From Mycobacteroides sp. LB1 (GTDB lineage Bacteria; Actinomycetota; Actinomycetes; Mycobacteriales; Mycobacteriaceae): a stretch of DNA of 64,000 nt. Of the stretch, positions 38,631 through 47,228 are shown piece by piece (position 1 is the stretch's first letter; every line of letters begins with the position of its first letter). The DNA lies in the NCBI RefSeq assembly GCF_013449725.1, contig NZ_JACCFF010000001.1, forward strand, positions 124,001 to 188,000, in the 5' to 3' direction. A program made the translations under genes and the position numbers. Under the pieces are notes generated by a model, which had not been told where the DNA came from, made no database searches, and was given only the letters and a program-made list of their open reading frames with translations.

Positions 38631-39538
38631 TGGCCCGCCGCAGTGGCGCGAGTGGGTAGTCGATCGTTGAGTTCGCCCTCGGCGCCGAACAGGATCTTCT
38701 GCCACTCATCCAGCAGCGCGTTGGTGTCGACGTCGTCCGGATGGAATCCCGGGCGCAGGTACACCGCGATATCGCGCATCAGTCCCTTGACGAGTGGTCC
38801 GCGGTACAGGTCGATGGTCTGACGCAGCACGGATACGGGCTTCCAGCCACTGCGATCGGTGAGGATCGACCCCAGCACCGCGAGAGTCATGACGGGCAGT
38901 GTGCCCAACCAGATCGCCGACATCACACCGATGCGCACCGATTCCGGTCCGCCCACCGCGCGGTAGACATCGAAGGCCACCGACTTGTGTTCCATCTCCT
39001 CCATCGCATGCCAGTTCAACAGGTGATGAACCTCATCGGACATCGGAATCTCTTGCAGCTCAGAGCTGGACAGCACCCGCTCGGCGAGCACCGCGGTGTA
39101 ATGCTCTGCGGCCGCCGTCCCCGCCAGGTGCGCGATCTTGGGTATGCGCTTCTCCAAGGCCAGGACAAACTTCTCGCGCCGGCTGCCCTCTTCGAAGTTC
39201 ATAAGCCTGACCAGCGGGTATCCCATGTTCACGATCTGATCGTTGAGCTTGCGGTGCTCGCGACCGTGCATGGCCTCTTGGCCGATGAAGGCCGCAACAC
39301 GCTTCTTCAACACCGGATCGGTGATCTGGTCGGAGTAGTTGCGCACCGACCGAATGAAGGACTCCTCACCGGGCGGGAAAACACCCGACAGTAGTGACAC
39401 CAGGTGACTGAAGACGATATCGCCCTCGACGTAGTGCTTCTTCATCGGAGCCGGCTCACCGAACCGGAAGTTCATCCGGCGCACCTTCGGAAGCGCGCGC
39501 GTGACCGACTTTCGACTCCGCTGTTCTACAACTGCCAT
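38627..39538 (-). CDS. PF10118-type metal-dependent (probable diiron) protein
   Basis: The 303-residue protein belongs to the metal-dependent hydrolase family PF10118 by RRMNFRFGEPAP near the start, GQEAMHGREHRKLND and WHAMEEMEHKSVAFDVYRA. The two ExxH-type motifs are of the kind that bind a dinuclear iron site. Because a ferredoxin gene overlaps its stop, an oxygenase role is likely instead of plain hydrolysis. It is divergent from a TetR gene with a palindrome (39596-39608) in the spacer. Steroid, lipid or aldehyde substrates are possible; none is shown. Confidence 0.85.
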   Translation of the reverse strand: MAVVEQRSRKSVTRALPKVRRMNFRFGEPAPMKKHYVEGDIVFSHLVSLLSGVFPPGEESFIRSVRNYSDQITDPVLKKRVAAFIGQEAMHGREHRKLNDQIVNMGYPLVRLMNFEEGSRREKFVLALEKRIPKIAHLAGTAAAEHYTAVLAERVLSSSELQEIPMSDEVHHLLNWHAMEEMEHKSVAFDVYRAVGGPESVRIGVMSAIWLGTLPVMTLAVLGSILTDRSGWKPVSVLRQTIDLYRGPLVKGLMRDIAVYLRPGFHPDDVDTNALLDEWQKILFGAEGELNDRLPTRATAAGQ

Positions 39539-39595
39539 GACGGAACTCCTTACCTCCGACGTCCGCGTTGACGTCTGACCTGGCTTTTTATACTG

Positions 39596-39608
39596 GTACT
39601 CCGAGTAC
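39596..39608. promoter_or_regulatory. Palindrome between PF10118 gene and TetR gene
   Basis: GTACTC-C-GAGTAC is a perfect odd palindrome within a wider ATACT...AGTAT frame (39590-39620). It lies 58 bases before the PF10118 ATG and about 100 bases before the TetR start, fitting a TetR operator. Confidence 0.5.
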
Positions 39609-39710
39609 TACTGATAGTATCCATACGGCATGGCGTAAGCACAATAGGCAGCAGGATCGTGTCGCCCGAATCAACAAACCGATGACGGCACACACATATC
39701 ATCAGTGGTG

Positions 39711-40439
39711 ATGGGAGCCGTGGAGAACGTGAGCACAGCCATCGCACCGAAGGCAGGCACGGCCGCTGCCCGGCGCGGCGACCGACGCAAGATTGCACGA
39801 GAAGAATTGGTGGACGCCGCCTTTCGCGCCATCAACAGCCTCGGCCCGGCCGTGAGCATGGACGATATCGCTCGCGAAGCCGGGATCGCCAAGCCCAAGC
39901 TGTACCGATACTTCGAAGACAAGGGCGACCTGCACACGGCGGTACTTGCACGCGTCCAGGACATGGTGTGGTCGGCCGCCACCGGCCGCATGAATCTCAT
40001 GACCGATTCAGCACGCCAGCTGGTCGAGCTCGGCGCCAACGAGTACACACGCATGGTCACCGAGCACCCGAATGTGCTGCGGTTCATCGTGCACGGCCAT
40101 TTCGTGAATTCGGCGGACGGCACCGAGCGGCTCCTCGAGGCGGCACACCAGATGACGCGCGACCTCGCGGAAATGCTGTCGAACGCCATCGATGACGAAA
40201 CAGTGAGCGCCGATGACGCCGATCTGGCAGTCAGCTCGGTGGCTGGGGCAGTCGGCACCGCCACCGACTGGTTCTTGAGCGCCAACCAGTCACGCGACAA
40301 TCCCATGCCGATCGAGCGGTTCACTCAATACCTGGCCACCATCTTGTTTGGTATCGCCGAATCGATCGCCGCATTCAACGGGCTGATTCTCGACCCCGAG
40401 CTGCCGCTGCACTTGGCCTTCACCGGTACCCGCGGCTAG
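39711..40439 (+). CDS. TetR-family regulator
   Basis: The 242-residue protein has the TetR helix-turn-helix (residues 30-75: REELVDAAFRAINSLG, SMDDIAREAGIAKPKLYRYFEDKGDL) and an alpha-helical C-terminal domain. Several start codons are possible (GTG 39705, ATG 39711, GTG 39720 or 39729); 39711 is a guess. It diverges from the PF10118-ferredoxin pair and is followed by the ABC1 kinase after 12 bases, so it may control both. The regulator is not matched to a described family member. Confidence 0.9.
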   Translation: MGAVENVSTAIAPKAGTAAARRGDRRKIAREELVDAAFRAINSLGPAVSMDDIAREAGIAKPKLYRYFEDKGDLHTAVLARVQDMVWSAATGRMNLMTDSARQLVELGANEYTRMVTEHPNVLRFIVHGHFVNSADGTERLLEAAHQMTRDLAEMLSNAIDDETVSADDADLAVSSVAGAVGTATDWFLSANQSRDNPMPIERFTQYLATILFGIAESIAAFNGLILDPELPLHLAFTGTRG

Positions 40440-40451
40440 AGACAAAACTCG

Positions 40452-41825
40452 ATGACTGATCCAATCCCCTTGAGCCGCATAAGCCGTGGCCAGATTTTGG
40501 GCAAGCTCGCTGCCGGGCAGGCCATCCGCACCGCCGGAAGCCGGATATCCATGATCGGCCGGTCAGAACGGGCCCGTGAAGTGCTGGCAGAACGATCCTC
40601 GCTCCAAGCCGCCGAACAGCTCGTCACCGTGCTGGGCAGCCTGAAGGGCTCGGCAATGAAGCTCGGTCAGCTGCTCTCGATGCTCGAAGTCGATCTGGTG
40701 CCGGAGGCGCACCGAGAACGCTTCCGGCAAAAGCTGGCCCGGCTGCGCGACCAGGCCCCACGCGAACCGTTCTCGGTGATGCGACCGATCATCGAAAGAA
40801 ATCTGGGAAGCCTCAGTAAGACATTCCGCGATTTCGACGAAACACCTGTCGCGGCCGCATCAATCGGGCAGGTCTATCGCGCCACCCTGCGAGATGGCCG
40901 CGATGTCGCGGTCAAGGTCAAGTACCCAGGCGTCGACGAAGCGGTGCGCGCGGATATGCAGAATCTCGCGCTCTTCACCAAGTTCTGGCGCAAAGCGATA
41001 CCAACCCTTGCCAATTCGGCGTTCATGGACGAGATCTCACTGAGCCTGGAAGGCGAGCTCGACTACCTCCGCGAAGCACGCACCCAGCGACATGTTGCCG
41101 AGCACTATCGCGGGCATCCCTTCATCGTCATTCCCGACTGTGTACCGGAACTGTGCACACCGCAGGTACTCGTCACGGATTTTGTAGCGGGCGAAGCCTT
41201 TCCGTACATGCAAGGACTGCCCGACACCGAACGTAACCGAATCGGTGAACTCATCTTCCGCTTCTACGTCGGCTCGCTGTTCCAGGACAACGAGTTCTGC
41301 GGCGATCCCCATCCGGGCAATATCCTGCTCGCCGCCGATGGCACCGTCGGATTCGTGGACTTCGGGCTGTACAAGCGAATGGATCCCGAACATGTGGACT
41401 TCGAGCGTCAGACCATGAGCGCAGCATCTGAGGGCCGCGCCGACGATCTATACGACGCCATGGTGCGGCGCGGGGTGGTCGACCCGGACGCCGCGGTAAG
41501 CCCCCAGGACTGTTTGGAGTACTGCTATGCGGCGTCCGGATGGAACCTCGTCGATGAAGAAATGACCATTACTCCCGAGATCGCTTCCAGTGCAATGATT
41601 CTCGCCGTAGACCCACGCTCCGGCGAGTTCGCCGGCATGAGGCGCCAAAACCTGCCGCCCGAACACATCTTCTCGCGACGCGCGGACTTCTACACCTTCG
41701 GCGTCCTCGGCCAGCTCAACGTCACCAACAACTGGCATCGGATCGCTCGCGAATGGATCTATGGTGAACCGCCGACTACCGAGATTGGCTGCGCCATCCA
41801 GGAATGGCGCAGCTCCCGGAATTAG
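40452..41825 (+). CDS. ABC1/AarF (ADCK-like) atypical kinase
   Basis: The 457-residue protein has the ADCK kinase signature: the KxGQ motif in GSAMKLGQLLS near residue 70, the Ala-rich loop AAASIGQVY near 138, invariant Lys in VAVKVKYPG near 155, DPHPGN near 283 and DFG in VDFGLYKR. This family has atypical kinase or ATPase activity and in other organisms supports isoprenoid-quinone or lipid processes. No membrane anchor is evident. It starts 12 bases after the TetR gene and ends with a 4-base overlap with the convergent SRPBCC gene. Confidence 0.92.
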   Translation: MTDPIPLSRISRGQILGKLAAGQAIRTAGSRISMIGRSERAREVLAERSSLQAAEQLVTVLGSLKGSAMKLGQLLSMLEVDLVPEAHRERFRQKLARLRDQAPREPFSVMRPIIERNLGSLSKTFRDFDETPVAAASIGQVYRATLRDGRDVAVKVKYPGVDEAVRADMQNLALFTKFWRKAIPTLANSAFMDEISLSLEGELDYLREARTQRHVAEHYRGHPFIVIPDCVPELCTPQVLVTDFVAGEAFPYMQGLPDTERNRIGELIFRFYVGSLFQDNEFCGDPHPGNILLAADGTVGFVDFGLYKRMDPEHVDFERQTMSAASEGRADDLYDAMVRRGVVDPDAAVSPQDCLEYCYAASGWNLVDEEMTITPEIASSAMILAVDPRSGEFAGMRRQNLPPEHIFSRRADFYTFGVLGQLNVTNNWHRIAREWIYGEPPTTEIGCAIQEWRSSRN

Positions 41826-42256
41826 CGGCGCAGCAGTCCGTCGAGGGCTCGGCCGAACATCCACTGGCCGCCGGATCTGGCCAGCGTGTCGAAGAATCTC
41901 GGTAAACCGCGAATGCGCACTTCCTCACGCCAGACCACCCGAGAACCGCGGTCTGCGGGATGGACCTCGATCTCGGCCCAGCCCAGTATCAACGAACCCG
42001 TCTTCTCCAGCCGACACCTCCCAGGCTGCCCGCCCTGCGGCGGTTCCCATCCGGCGACCGTCATCGGATCATCGAAACCTATGCGCCCCAACCCGGTTCG
42101 CCCCACGAAGGTGGTACCGACGCCTGCGGGAGGGTCGCTGGTGACGACGACCGTCGTCAACGGGATGTGCTCGCTATGCCGCGGCCAGTCGGTGACCCGC
42201 GCGAAGGCGATCGCGGCGGGCAGCACACTGGCTCGCTCTATGAGAAAAAGGGCCAT
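41822..42256 (-). CDS. SRPBCC-family (START/Bet v1-like) protein
   Basis: The 144-residue protein has the SRPBCC pattern: MALFLIERASVLPAAIAFARVTDWPRHSEHIPL, then VGTTFVGRTGLGRIGF strands and a C-terminal helix RALDGLLRR. Such proteins bind hydrophobic ligands in a helix-grip pocket. It overlaps the epimerase stop by 19 bases in another frame, with no clear ribosome binding site, so coupling is likely. Ligand unknown. Confidence 0.82.
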   Translation of the reverse strand: MALFLIERASVLPAAIAFARVTDWPRHSEHIPLTTVVVTSDPPAGVGTTFVGRTGLGRIGFDDPMTVAGWEPPQGGQPGRCRLEKTGSLILGWAEIEVHPADRGSRVVWREEVRIRGLPRFFDTLARSGGQWMFGRALDGLLRR

Positions 42257-43260
42257 GAGCCGAACAGATTCGAGGTGGCCTTCTTACCGCGCAAGGCGAC
42301 GATGGTGTCCTCCAGAGTTTCCCGCGGATCCCGGTAGGTGACTCCTAGCTCACGCTCGCTGGGTGAGTCATCCGAGGCGGGCATCTGCGTGTAGTACTGC
42401 ATACCCGCCTCGGTGACCGGAGTGCCGTGCGGCACGTAGCGGCCGACCTGGTCCAGCACCGTCCCCGCTGCGCGCAGCACCGAGTCGGGTACCGGAACCG
42501 CAAGTACGGTACTGCCCGCTGCTTCGGTCAGCAGATCCACCAGCTCGTCGACCTCCAGCCGATGGCCACCCGCGGTGTAGCGGCGGGGGCCGCGTCCGGG
42601 TTCCAACAACGCGGTGTGCAAGGCGGCGAGGTCACGGACATCCACCACCAGCCACGCCGCACTACGGCCGGGGACCGACCTCAGCAGCAGGACCCAGCGC
42701 ACCCCCTCGGCGGCCTCCCCGAATTGATCGCCGACGGGTGGTCCCAGCACCATGCCGGGATAGGTGATGGTCACCGGTGCGCCAGACTCCTGTAATTCGC
42801 GCACGTAGAGCTCCACCCGCGCCTTCGACTGCCCGTATCCGTCACTACCGCCCGCCGCGGGCAGGTTGGCGGCGAACGTGTCCAGGCCCGGCCGAAACAA
42901 CGCGGTGATGCTCGAGACGTGCACGATCGGATCGAGGCCACGGTCAACCGCCGCCCCGAGGACGTTTTGGGTGCCCTCGAGGTTTATGGCCATCATCCGG
43001 TCGGCTTCTTTGGGATCCGTACTGACCATCGCCGCGCTATGCACCACCGCATCGCATCCGTCGAGTGCGGCCTCGACCGACTCCCGGTCGGTGATATCGC
43101 CGACCGCGTAGTCGGATACGTCGACACCCAGCGTCGCCACCGTGGTGTGCAGTCGCGCTTGCTTACGCACCAGAAAACGGACCTGATGCCCGGCGTCTGC
43201 GATCGCTTTCGCCGTCCACCCACCCACGAATCCGGTACCGCCAGTAACCAATACGCGCAT
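42238..43260 (-). CDS. NAD-dependent epimerase/dehydratase (extended SDR)
   Basis: The 340-residue protein begins with the extended SDR cofactor motif VTGGTGFVGG, has DAVVHSAAMV, a serine segment VSSIT and the catalytic YGQSK. It belongs to the group that includes 3-beta-hydroxysteroid dehydrogenase-like and dihydroflavonol-reductase-like enzymes. The C-terminal region contains RYTAGGHRLEVDELVDLL, typical of the family. It is upstream of and overlaps the SRPBCC gene; the pair may act on the same lipid or steroid-like ligand. ATG at 43260. Confidence 0.88.
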   Translation of the reverse strand: MRVLVTGGTGFVGGWTAKAIADAGHQVRFLVRKQARLHTTVATLGVDVSDYAVGDITDRESVEAALDGCDAVVHSAAMVSTDPKEADRMMAINLEGTQNVLGAAVDRGLDPIVHVSSITALFRPGLDTFAANLPAAGGSDGYGQSKARVELYVRELQESGAPVTITYPGMVLGPPVGDQFGEAAEGVRWVLLLRSVPGRSAAWLVVDVRDLAALHTALLEPGRGPRRYTAGGHRLEVDELVDLLTEAAGSTVLAVPVPDSVLRAAGTVLDQVGRYVPHGTPVTEAGMQYYTQMPASDDSPSERELGVTYRDPRETLEDTIVALRGKKATSNLFGSWPFFS

Positions 43261-43391
43261 GCTTCACGTCCCATCCGGTTCGGCGGCCCGCGCCAATCAG
43301 GACATCGTAGGTCGTCAGGGCTTCTATACCGGGCGAATACCGAAGAGCCATGCGCCACCGACCCCGCCGCGACGTGTGCCAAGATCGCTGG

Positions 43392-43886
43392 GTGCGTCTA
43401 CGCCCTGCCCTCCAGCTCATCGCCATGCTCACCGCCATCGCCATGGCCCTGGCTCCGACCGCGAATGCGCAACCCGAGCGGGTAACGCCCATCGGACACA
43501 TCGGTGAGACGCTGCATTTCGACTACGGCACCATCGGCGCGGACGTCACCGTGCACAACATCGAACCCACCGGCGTCCCCGCGGGAATGGCTCCCCCTCG
43601 CGGTGTCATCTGGAAGGCATACGTCACCATCCGGCCGACCAAGGTGCCCAATGCGTACGCGCTGCTGATGGCGCTCAAGCTCGGCGGCATCTCACCGGAA
43701 ACCGGGGATGCGTACGAGCCGCAGCGCACCGACGAGCCCGACGATCTGAACTATGCGCTGCGCAACGCGCCGCAGGGATCGACCGTAAGCGGCGCTGTGT
43801 ACTGGGACGTCTACCGCGGACCGGTGCGCCATATCGTGCTGCGTTCGGCACAGACCCAGGTCCACCTGGCCCAGTGGGACCTCTAG
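43392..43886 (+). CDS. Secreted MPT63-like (DUF1942) protein
   Basis: From GTG 43392 the protein has 164 residues with a Sec signal peptide (VRLRPALQLIAMLTAIAMALAPTANA, cut near residue 26). The mature domain of about 135 residues is rich in beta strands (GVIWKAYVTIRPTKVPNAYALL, TVSGAVYWDVYRGPV, VHLAQWDL end), matching the immunoglobulin-like MPT63/MPB63 family in size and pattern. An ATG at 43350 adds 14 residues; I prefer the GTG because it gives the usual signal peptide. Secreted antigen-like protein of unknown role. Confidence 0.72.
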   Translation: MRLRPALQLIAMLTAIAMALAPTANAQPERVTPIGHIGETLHFDYGTIGADVTVHNIEPTGVPAGMAPPRGVIWKAYVTIRPTKVPNAYALLMALKLGGISPETGDAYEPQRTDEPDDLNYALRNAPQGSTVSGAVYWDVYRGPVRHIVLRSAQTQVHLAQWDL

Positions 43887-43914
43887 CGCACTTCTCCCGC
43901 GCGAGCCCTGGAGA

Positions 43915-44670
43915 TCAGCGGGGCTGGAACAGGTAGTTCCGGAAGGTATCGGTGACCTTGTCCGCGGGCCGCCAAGAATCGGCGCTCCACACCGACATCC
44001 GGTAATCGCGCTCGGTGAACCAGGCCACGATGTCCCCGGCGGTGCGTCCGAAACGCTCCATGTGCCGGTCCTCCACCTCCAGCATCATCGCCGGTCGAGT
44101 CCGCTCAATCGTCTTCTCACCGCTGACCAGGACATCGAGTTCGGCGCCCTCGACATCGATCTTCACGAAATCGATCCGCGCGATGCCCAGACGTTCACAG
44201 AACCCGTCGAATGTCTCGGTATCCACGACCACCCGAATGTGCTCGTCGAACTCGGCATTCGAGCCGAGCCCGTCGGCTCCCGCGTCGACAAAGGACCGGC
44301 CGGTGATCGGCTTGCCGTTGCGCAGCGGAACGCTCATCACTTGCTCACCGGCATTGGTGCCGAGCGCGACAGCGTGACGGCGCACGTTCTGTGCGCTGCG
44401 CAGGCCCAGGGCCGCCGACGAGGTGGCATGGGCGAACCGCAGCGGCTCCAGGCTGTACACCAGGCCCTCGGCGCCCACCAGCCGTGCCAGCTCCGCGGTG
44501 TAGAAACCGGCGGCCGCACCCACGTCGAGGCACACATCCCCCGGCCTGACCACCTGCGCGATACCCACCAACTCGCTTTCCACCCACGGTGTGGTGCGGG
44601 CCAGTGTGCGCAGGCCCTGCCCCACCACCGCGTCACGAATCTCGCCGAAGGCCGTCACGCGCCGGGTCAT
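43915..44670 (-). CDS. FkbM-family SAM-dependent methyltransferase
   Basis: The 251-residue protein has the FkbM pattern: RPGDVCLDVGAAAGFYTAELARLVG (motif I), VYSLEPLRF (motif II) and the family hallmark IDFVKIDVEGAELDVLVSGE. FkbM enzymes O-methylate sugars or polyketide hydroxyls. The ATG at 44670 has AGGAGG 10 bases upstream; a longer frame to 44724 is less likely. In the abscessus group glycopeptidolipid and other glycolipids are methylated by such enzymes, but no other glycolipid gene is adjacent. Divergent from a GNAT gene. Confidence 0.88.
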   Translation of the reverse strand: MTRRVTAFGEIRDAVVGQGLRTLARTTPWVESELVGIAQVVRPGDVCLDVGAAAGFYTAELARLVGAEGLVYSLEPLRFAHATSSAALGLRSAQNVRRHAVALGTNAGEQVMSVPLRNGKPITGRSFVDAGADGLGSNAEFDEHIRVVVDTETFDGFCERLGIARIDFVKIDVEGAELDVLVSGEKTIERTRPAMMLEVEDRHMERFGRTAGDIVAWFTERDYRMSVWSADSWRPADKVTDTFRNYLFQPR

Positions 44671-44744
44671 GTGATGCTCCTCCTGAATGGGGTGAATGGG
44701 TCGCAGAGTCTGAAACCGGGCCAAGTATAGGTAGCGTGCCGGTC

Positions 44745-45272
44745 ATGACGATTCAGGTCGGCACCGCCACAGCGGCCGACTGCACCGAGCTGGCCGACGT
44801 CGCCGCCCGAACCTTTCCTCTGGCCTGCCCACCGTCGTCGACGCAGGACAATATCGCAGCCTTCATCGCGGCCAACCTCAACGCGGACAGGTTCGCCGAA
44901 CACGTCCGCGATAACCGCGTGCTGGTGGCGCGTGCTGACGGCACGACGATCGTGGGGTACGCGATGCTGGTCGACGGTGTCGTCGACGATCCCGAAGTCC
45001 AGCGCGCCGTCACGCTACGGCCCGCGGTACAGCTCTCCAAGATGTACGTGCTGCCGGAGTTCCACCAAGCCGGGGTGGCGGGCGCACTGATGAGCGCCGC
45101 CCTCACCGCGGCTGCCGGGCGCGGGGCCACCGGCGTATGGCTGGGCGTCAACCAGGAAAACGAACGCGCACAACGCTTCTACACCAAACACGGCTTCAGC
45201 CGCAGCGGCACCAAGACGTTCCGAGTCGGCGAGCGACTGGAGAACGACTATGTGATGCAGCGGGTCATCTAG
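44745..45272 (+). CDS. GNAT-family N-acetyltransferase
   Basis: The 175-residue protein has a GNAT fold: acetyl-CoA loop region LSKMYVLPEFHQAGVAGALMSAALTAA (here QAGVAG for RxxGxG), then WLGVNQENERAQRFYTKHGFSRSG, a typical motif B. The ATG at 44745 is preferred over the longer frame from 44589. Substrate unknown; it could acetylate an amino sugar, amine or protein N-terminus. Convergent, with 8-base overlap, with zapE. Confidence 0.87.
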   Translation: MTIQVGTATAADCTELADVAARTFPLACPPSSTQDNIAAFIAANLNADRFAEHVRDNRVLVARADGTTIVGYAMLVDGVVDDPEVQRAVTLRPAVQLSKMYVLPEFHQAGVAGALMSAALTAAAGRGATGVWLGVNQENERAQRFYTKHGFSRSGTKTFRVGERLENDYVMQRVI

Positions 45273-46311
45273 CGCTCGGCAACGGCGCCGCGCTGAGCGC
45301 CAACAGCCGCGAGGTGGCGCGCAGGTACTTCTTGCGGAAGCCGCCTCCGACCATCTCGTCGTCGAAGATCGTGTCCAGCTTCACCCCCGACGCCACCACC
45401 GGGATGCCCGCGTCGTAGAGCCGGTCCGTCAGCGCCACGATCCGTAGCGCCACCGCCTGGTCATGTATCTGCTGCACGCCCGCGATGAATACCGCCGTCA
45501 CACCTTCGATCAAGGTCAGATACCGCGAGGGATGCATGCTCGCCAGGTGGCGGCACAGATCGTCGAACTCGTCGAAGGTGGCACCGTCAATGGAGGCCGC
45601 CAGCTCGCGGAGTTCTTCGCTGGTGTGCGGCTCGGGTGCAGGAGGCAGATCACGGTGGCGGTAGTCGGGACCCTCCACCCGCACCGTGTTGAAGATCGCC
45701 GCGAGGGTGTTGATCTCGCGCAGGAAGTCCTGCGCCGCGAACCGGCCCTCACCGAGCTGCTCGGGCAGCGTGTTGGAGGTGGCGGCAATGGATACTCCAC
45801 GGGCCACCAGTTCCGAGAGCAGCCGCGACACCAGCGTCGTGTTTCCCGGGTCGTCAAGCTCGAACTCATCGATGCAGACCACCGTGTAGTTCGACAGCAG
45901 CTCGATGCACTCCAGGAACCCGAAAACCCCGGCCACCTGTGTCAATTCGCCGAAGGTCGCGAAGGCCTTGGGGCCCGGCACGGTGTGGTAGATGGACGCC
46001 AGCAGGTGAGTCTTGCCGACACCGAATCCGCCGTCGAGATAGATGCCGACGCCGGGCAGCACCTCACGCTTGCCGAACAGTTTCTTCTTGCCCGAGCGGC
46101 GGGTGACCGCGTCCTGGCAGAACGCCCGACAGGTCTCCACGGCCGCGGCCTGAGTCGGTTCGTTCGGATCCGGCCGGTACGAGTCGAAGCTCACCGAAGT
46201 GAACGTCGGCGGCGGTACCAACTGCGCGATCAGCCGGTCATTGGAGACGGTGGGGTGCCGGTCGGCAAGGTGCTGGAGGTTTATTACGGCACCGGATTGC
46301 GGATCAGTCAC
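45265..46311 (-). CDS. zapE: ZapE/AFG1-family AAA-type ATPase (Rv2670c ortholog)
   Basis: The 348-residue protein has Walker A GGFGVGKTH near residue 77 and Walker B VVCIDEFEL near 150, with SATSNT arginine-finger region and the C-terminal VVASGVKL segment. The family helps cell division in Escherichia coli (ZapE) and protein quality control in mitochondria (AFG1). The start is GTG at 46311, matching the known length of the mycobacterial protein; a longer frame to 46650 would overlap the divergent reductase gene. It lies in the conserved Rv2670c-Rv2681 gene block. Confidence 0.93.
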   Translation of the reverse strand: MTDPQSGAVINLQHLADRHPTVSNDRLIAQLVPPPTFTSVSFDSYRPDPNEPTQAAAVETCRAFCQDAVTRRSGKKKLFGKREVLPGVGIYLDGGFGVGKTHLLASIYHTVPGPKAFATFGELTQVAGVFGFLECIELLSNYTVVCIDEFELDDPGNTTLVSRLLSELVARGVSIAATSNTLPEQLGEGRFAAQDFLREINTLAAIFNTVRVEGPDYRHRDLPPAPEPHTSEELRELAASIDGATFDEFDDLCRHLASMHPSRYLTLIEGVTAVFIAGVQQIHDQAVALRIVALTDRLYDAGIPVVASGVKLDTIFDDEMVGGGFRKKYLRATSRLLALSAAPLPSAR

Positions 46312-46344
46312 ACGGGCAGCGTAGCGGCGTGTTGAGATCTCCTT

Positions 46345-47136
46345 GTGGCCGACAACGACGGTGAACAGGCAATTCCGGGCTCTACTGGGACGCAGCTCAC
46401 ACAGCTGACGACGGGCGCATCGGTCGACCCAGGCCAGCTGGTCGATCTCTACGATTACCCCGACGACGCCGGACTCTATCTGCGCGCCAACATGATTGGC
46501 AGCTTGGACGGTGCAGCGACGGTGACCGGATCGTCCGGTGGGCTCGGCGGCGACGGCGACCGAGCGGTGTTCGCCGCGATGCGCGCCAATGCCGATGTGA
46601 TTCTCGTCGGGGCCGGCACCGTGCGGACCGAGCGCTATCACGGAGCGCATCTACCGGTCAGTCAGCGCCAGCGCCGCCAAGCCCGCGGACAGAGCGAGGT
46701 GCCGGTGATCGCCGTCGTCACCGCCTCCGGGGCGATCGACCCCAGCACTCCCCTGTTCAACGAGTCGGAGATCGCACCCATCGTGGTGACCTCGGCATCC
46801 GGGGCGGCGAACGTCGCTTCCCGCGTATCCGGTGCGCAGGTAGTTGTCGCCGAGCACCACCTGCGCGCCGGGCAGGTCGACCTGCCCACGGCGTTGGCCG
46901 AGCTGCGCGGTCGCGGTCTGACCCGGGTGCTGTGCGAAGGCGGTCCCGCTCTGCTCGGCACCCTTCTTTCCGCACGTCTCGTCGATGAGCTGTGCCTGAC
47001 CATTGCGCCGACCACGGTCGCGGGTGGCGCAATCCGGATCGCGTCGAGCCCCGCCGAAGCACTTACGTCGTGGCGACGGGTGTTGTTACTCGGCGACGCG
47101 GACGGGTACCTGTTCGCGCGGCACGTCCGGACCTAG
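46345..47136 (+). CDS. RibD C-terminal-type reductase (Rv2671 ortholog)
   Basis: The 263-residue protein holds only the reductase domain of RibD, without the deaminase domain: LRANMIGSLDGAATVTG, FAAMRANADVILVGAGTVRTERY, LTRVLCEGGPALLGTLL. The Mycobacterium tuberculosis homologue Rv2671 is called ribD and can provide dihydrofolate reductase activity when overproduced; whether it serves riboflavin synthesis is uncertain. It starts with GTG at 46345, 33 bases from the zapE start, divergent. Its stop is followed by a 32-base tandem repeat. Confidence 0.9.
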   Translation: MADNDGEQAIPGSTGTQLTQLTTGASVDPGQLVDLYDYPDDAGLYLRANMIGSLDGAATVTGSSGGLGGDGDRAVFAAMRANADVILVGAGTVRTERYHGAHLPVSQRQRRQARGQSEVPVIAVVTASGAIDPSTPLFNESEIAPIVVTSASGAANVASRVSGAQVVVAEHHLRAGQVDLPTALAELRGRGLTRVLCEGGPALLGTLLSARLVDELCLTIAPTTVAGGAIRIASSPAEALTSWRRVLLLGDADGYLFARHVRT

Positions 47137-47198
47137 CTAACGCTCTTCACGCAAGCGGCTCATCGCAGCTAACGCTTTTCACGCAAGCGGCTCATCGC
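47135..47198 (+). repeat. 32-base tandem repeat after the RibD-type gene
   Basis: A 32-base unit beginning AGCTAACGC is present twice in direct tandem (47135-47166 and 47167-47198) with one base difference (CTCTTC versus CTTTTC). It overlaps the stop of the reductase gene and ends 30 bases before the hydrolase ATG. Each unit includes a short self-complementary run (CGCTT...AAGCG). Confidence 0.85.
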
Positions 47199-47228
47199 AA
47201 CCCATGCACACCCGATACTCTGGTCCGC

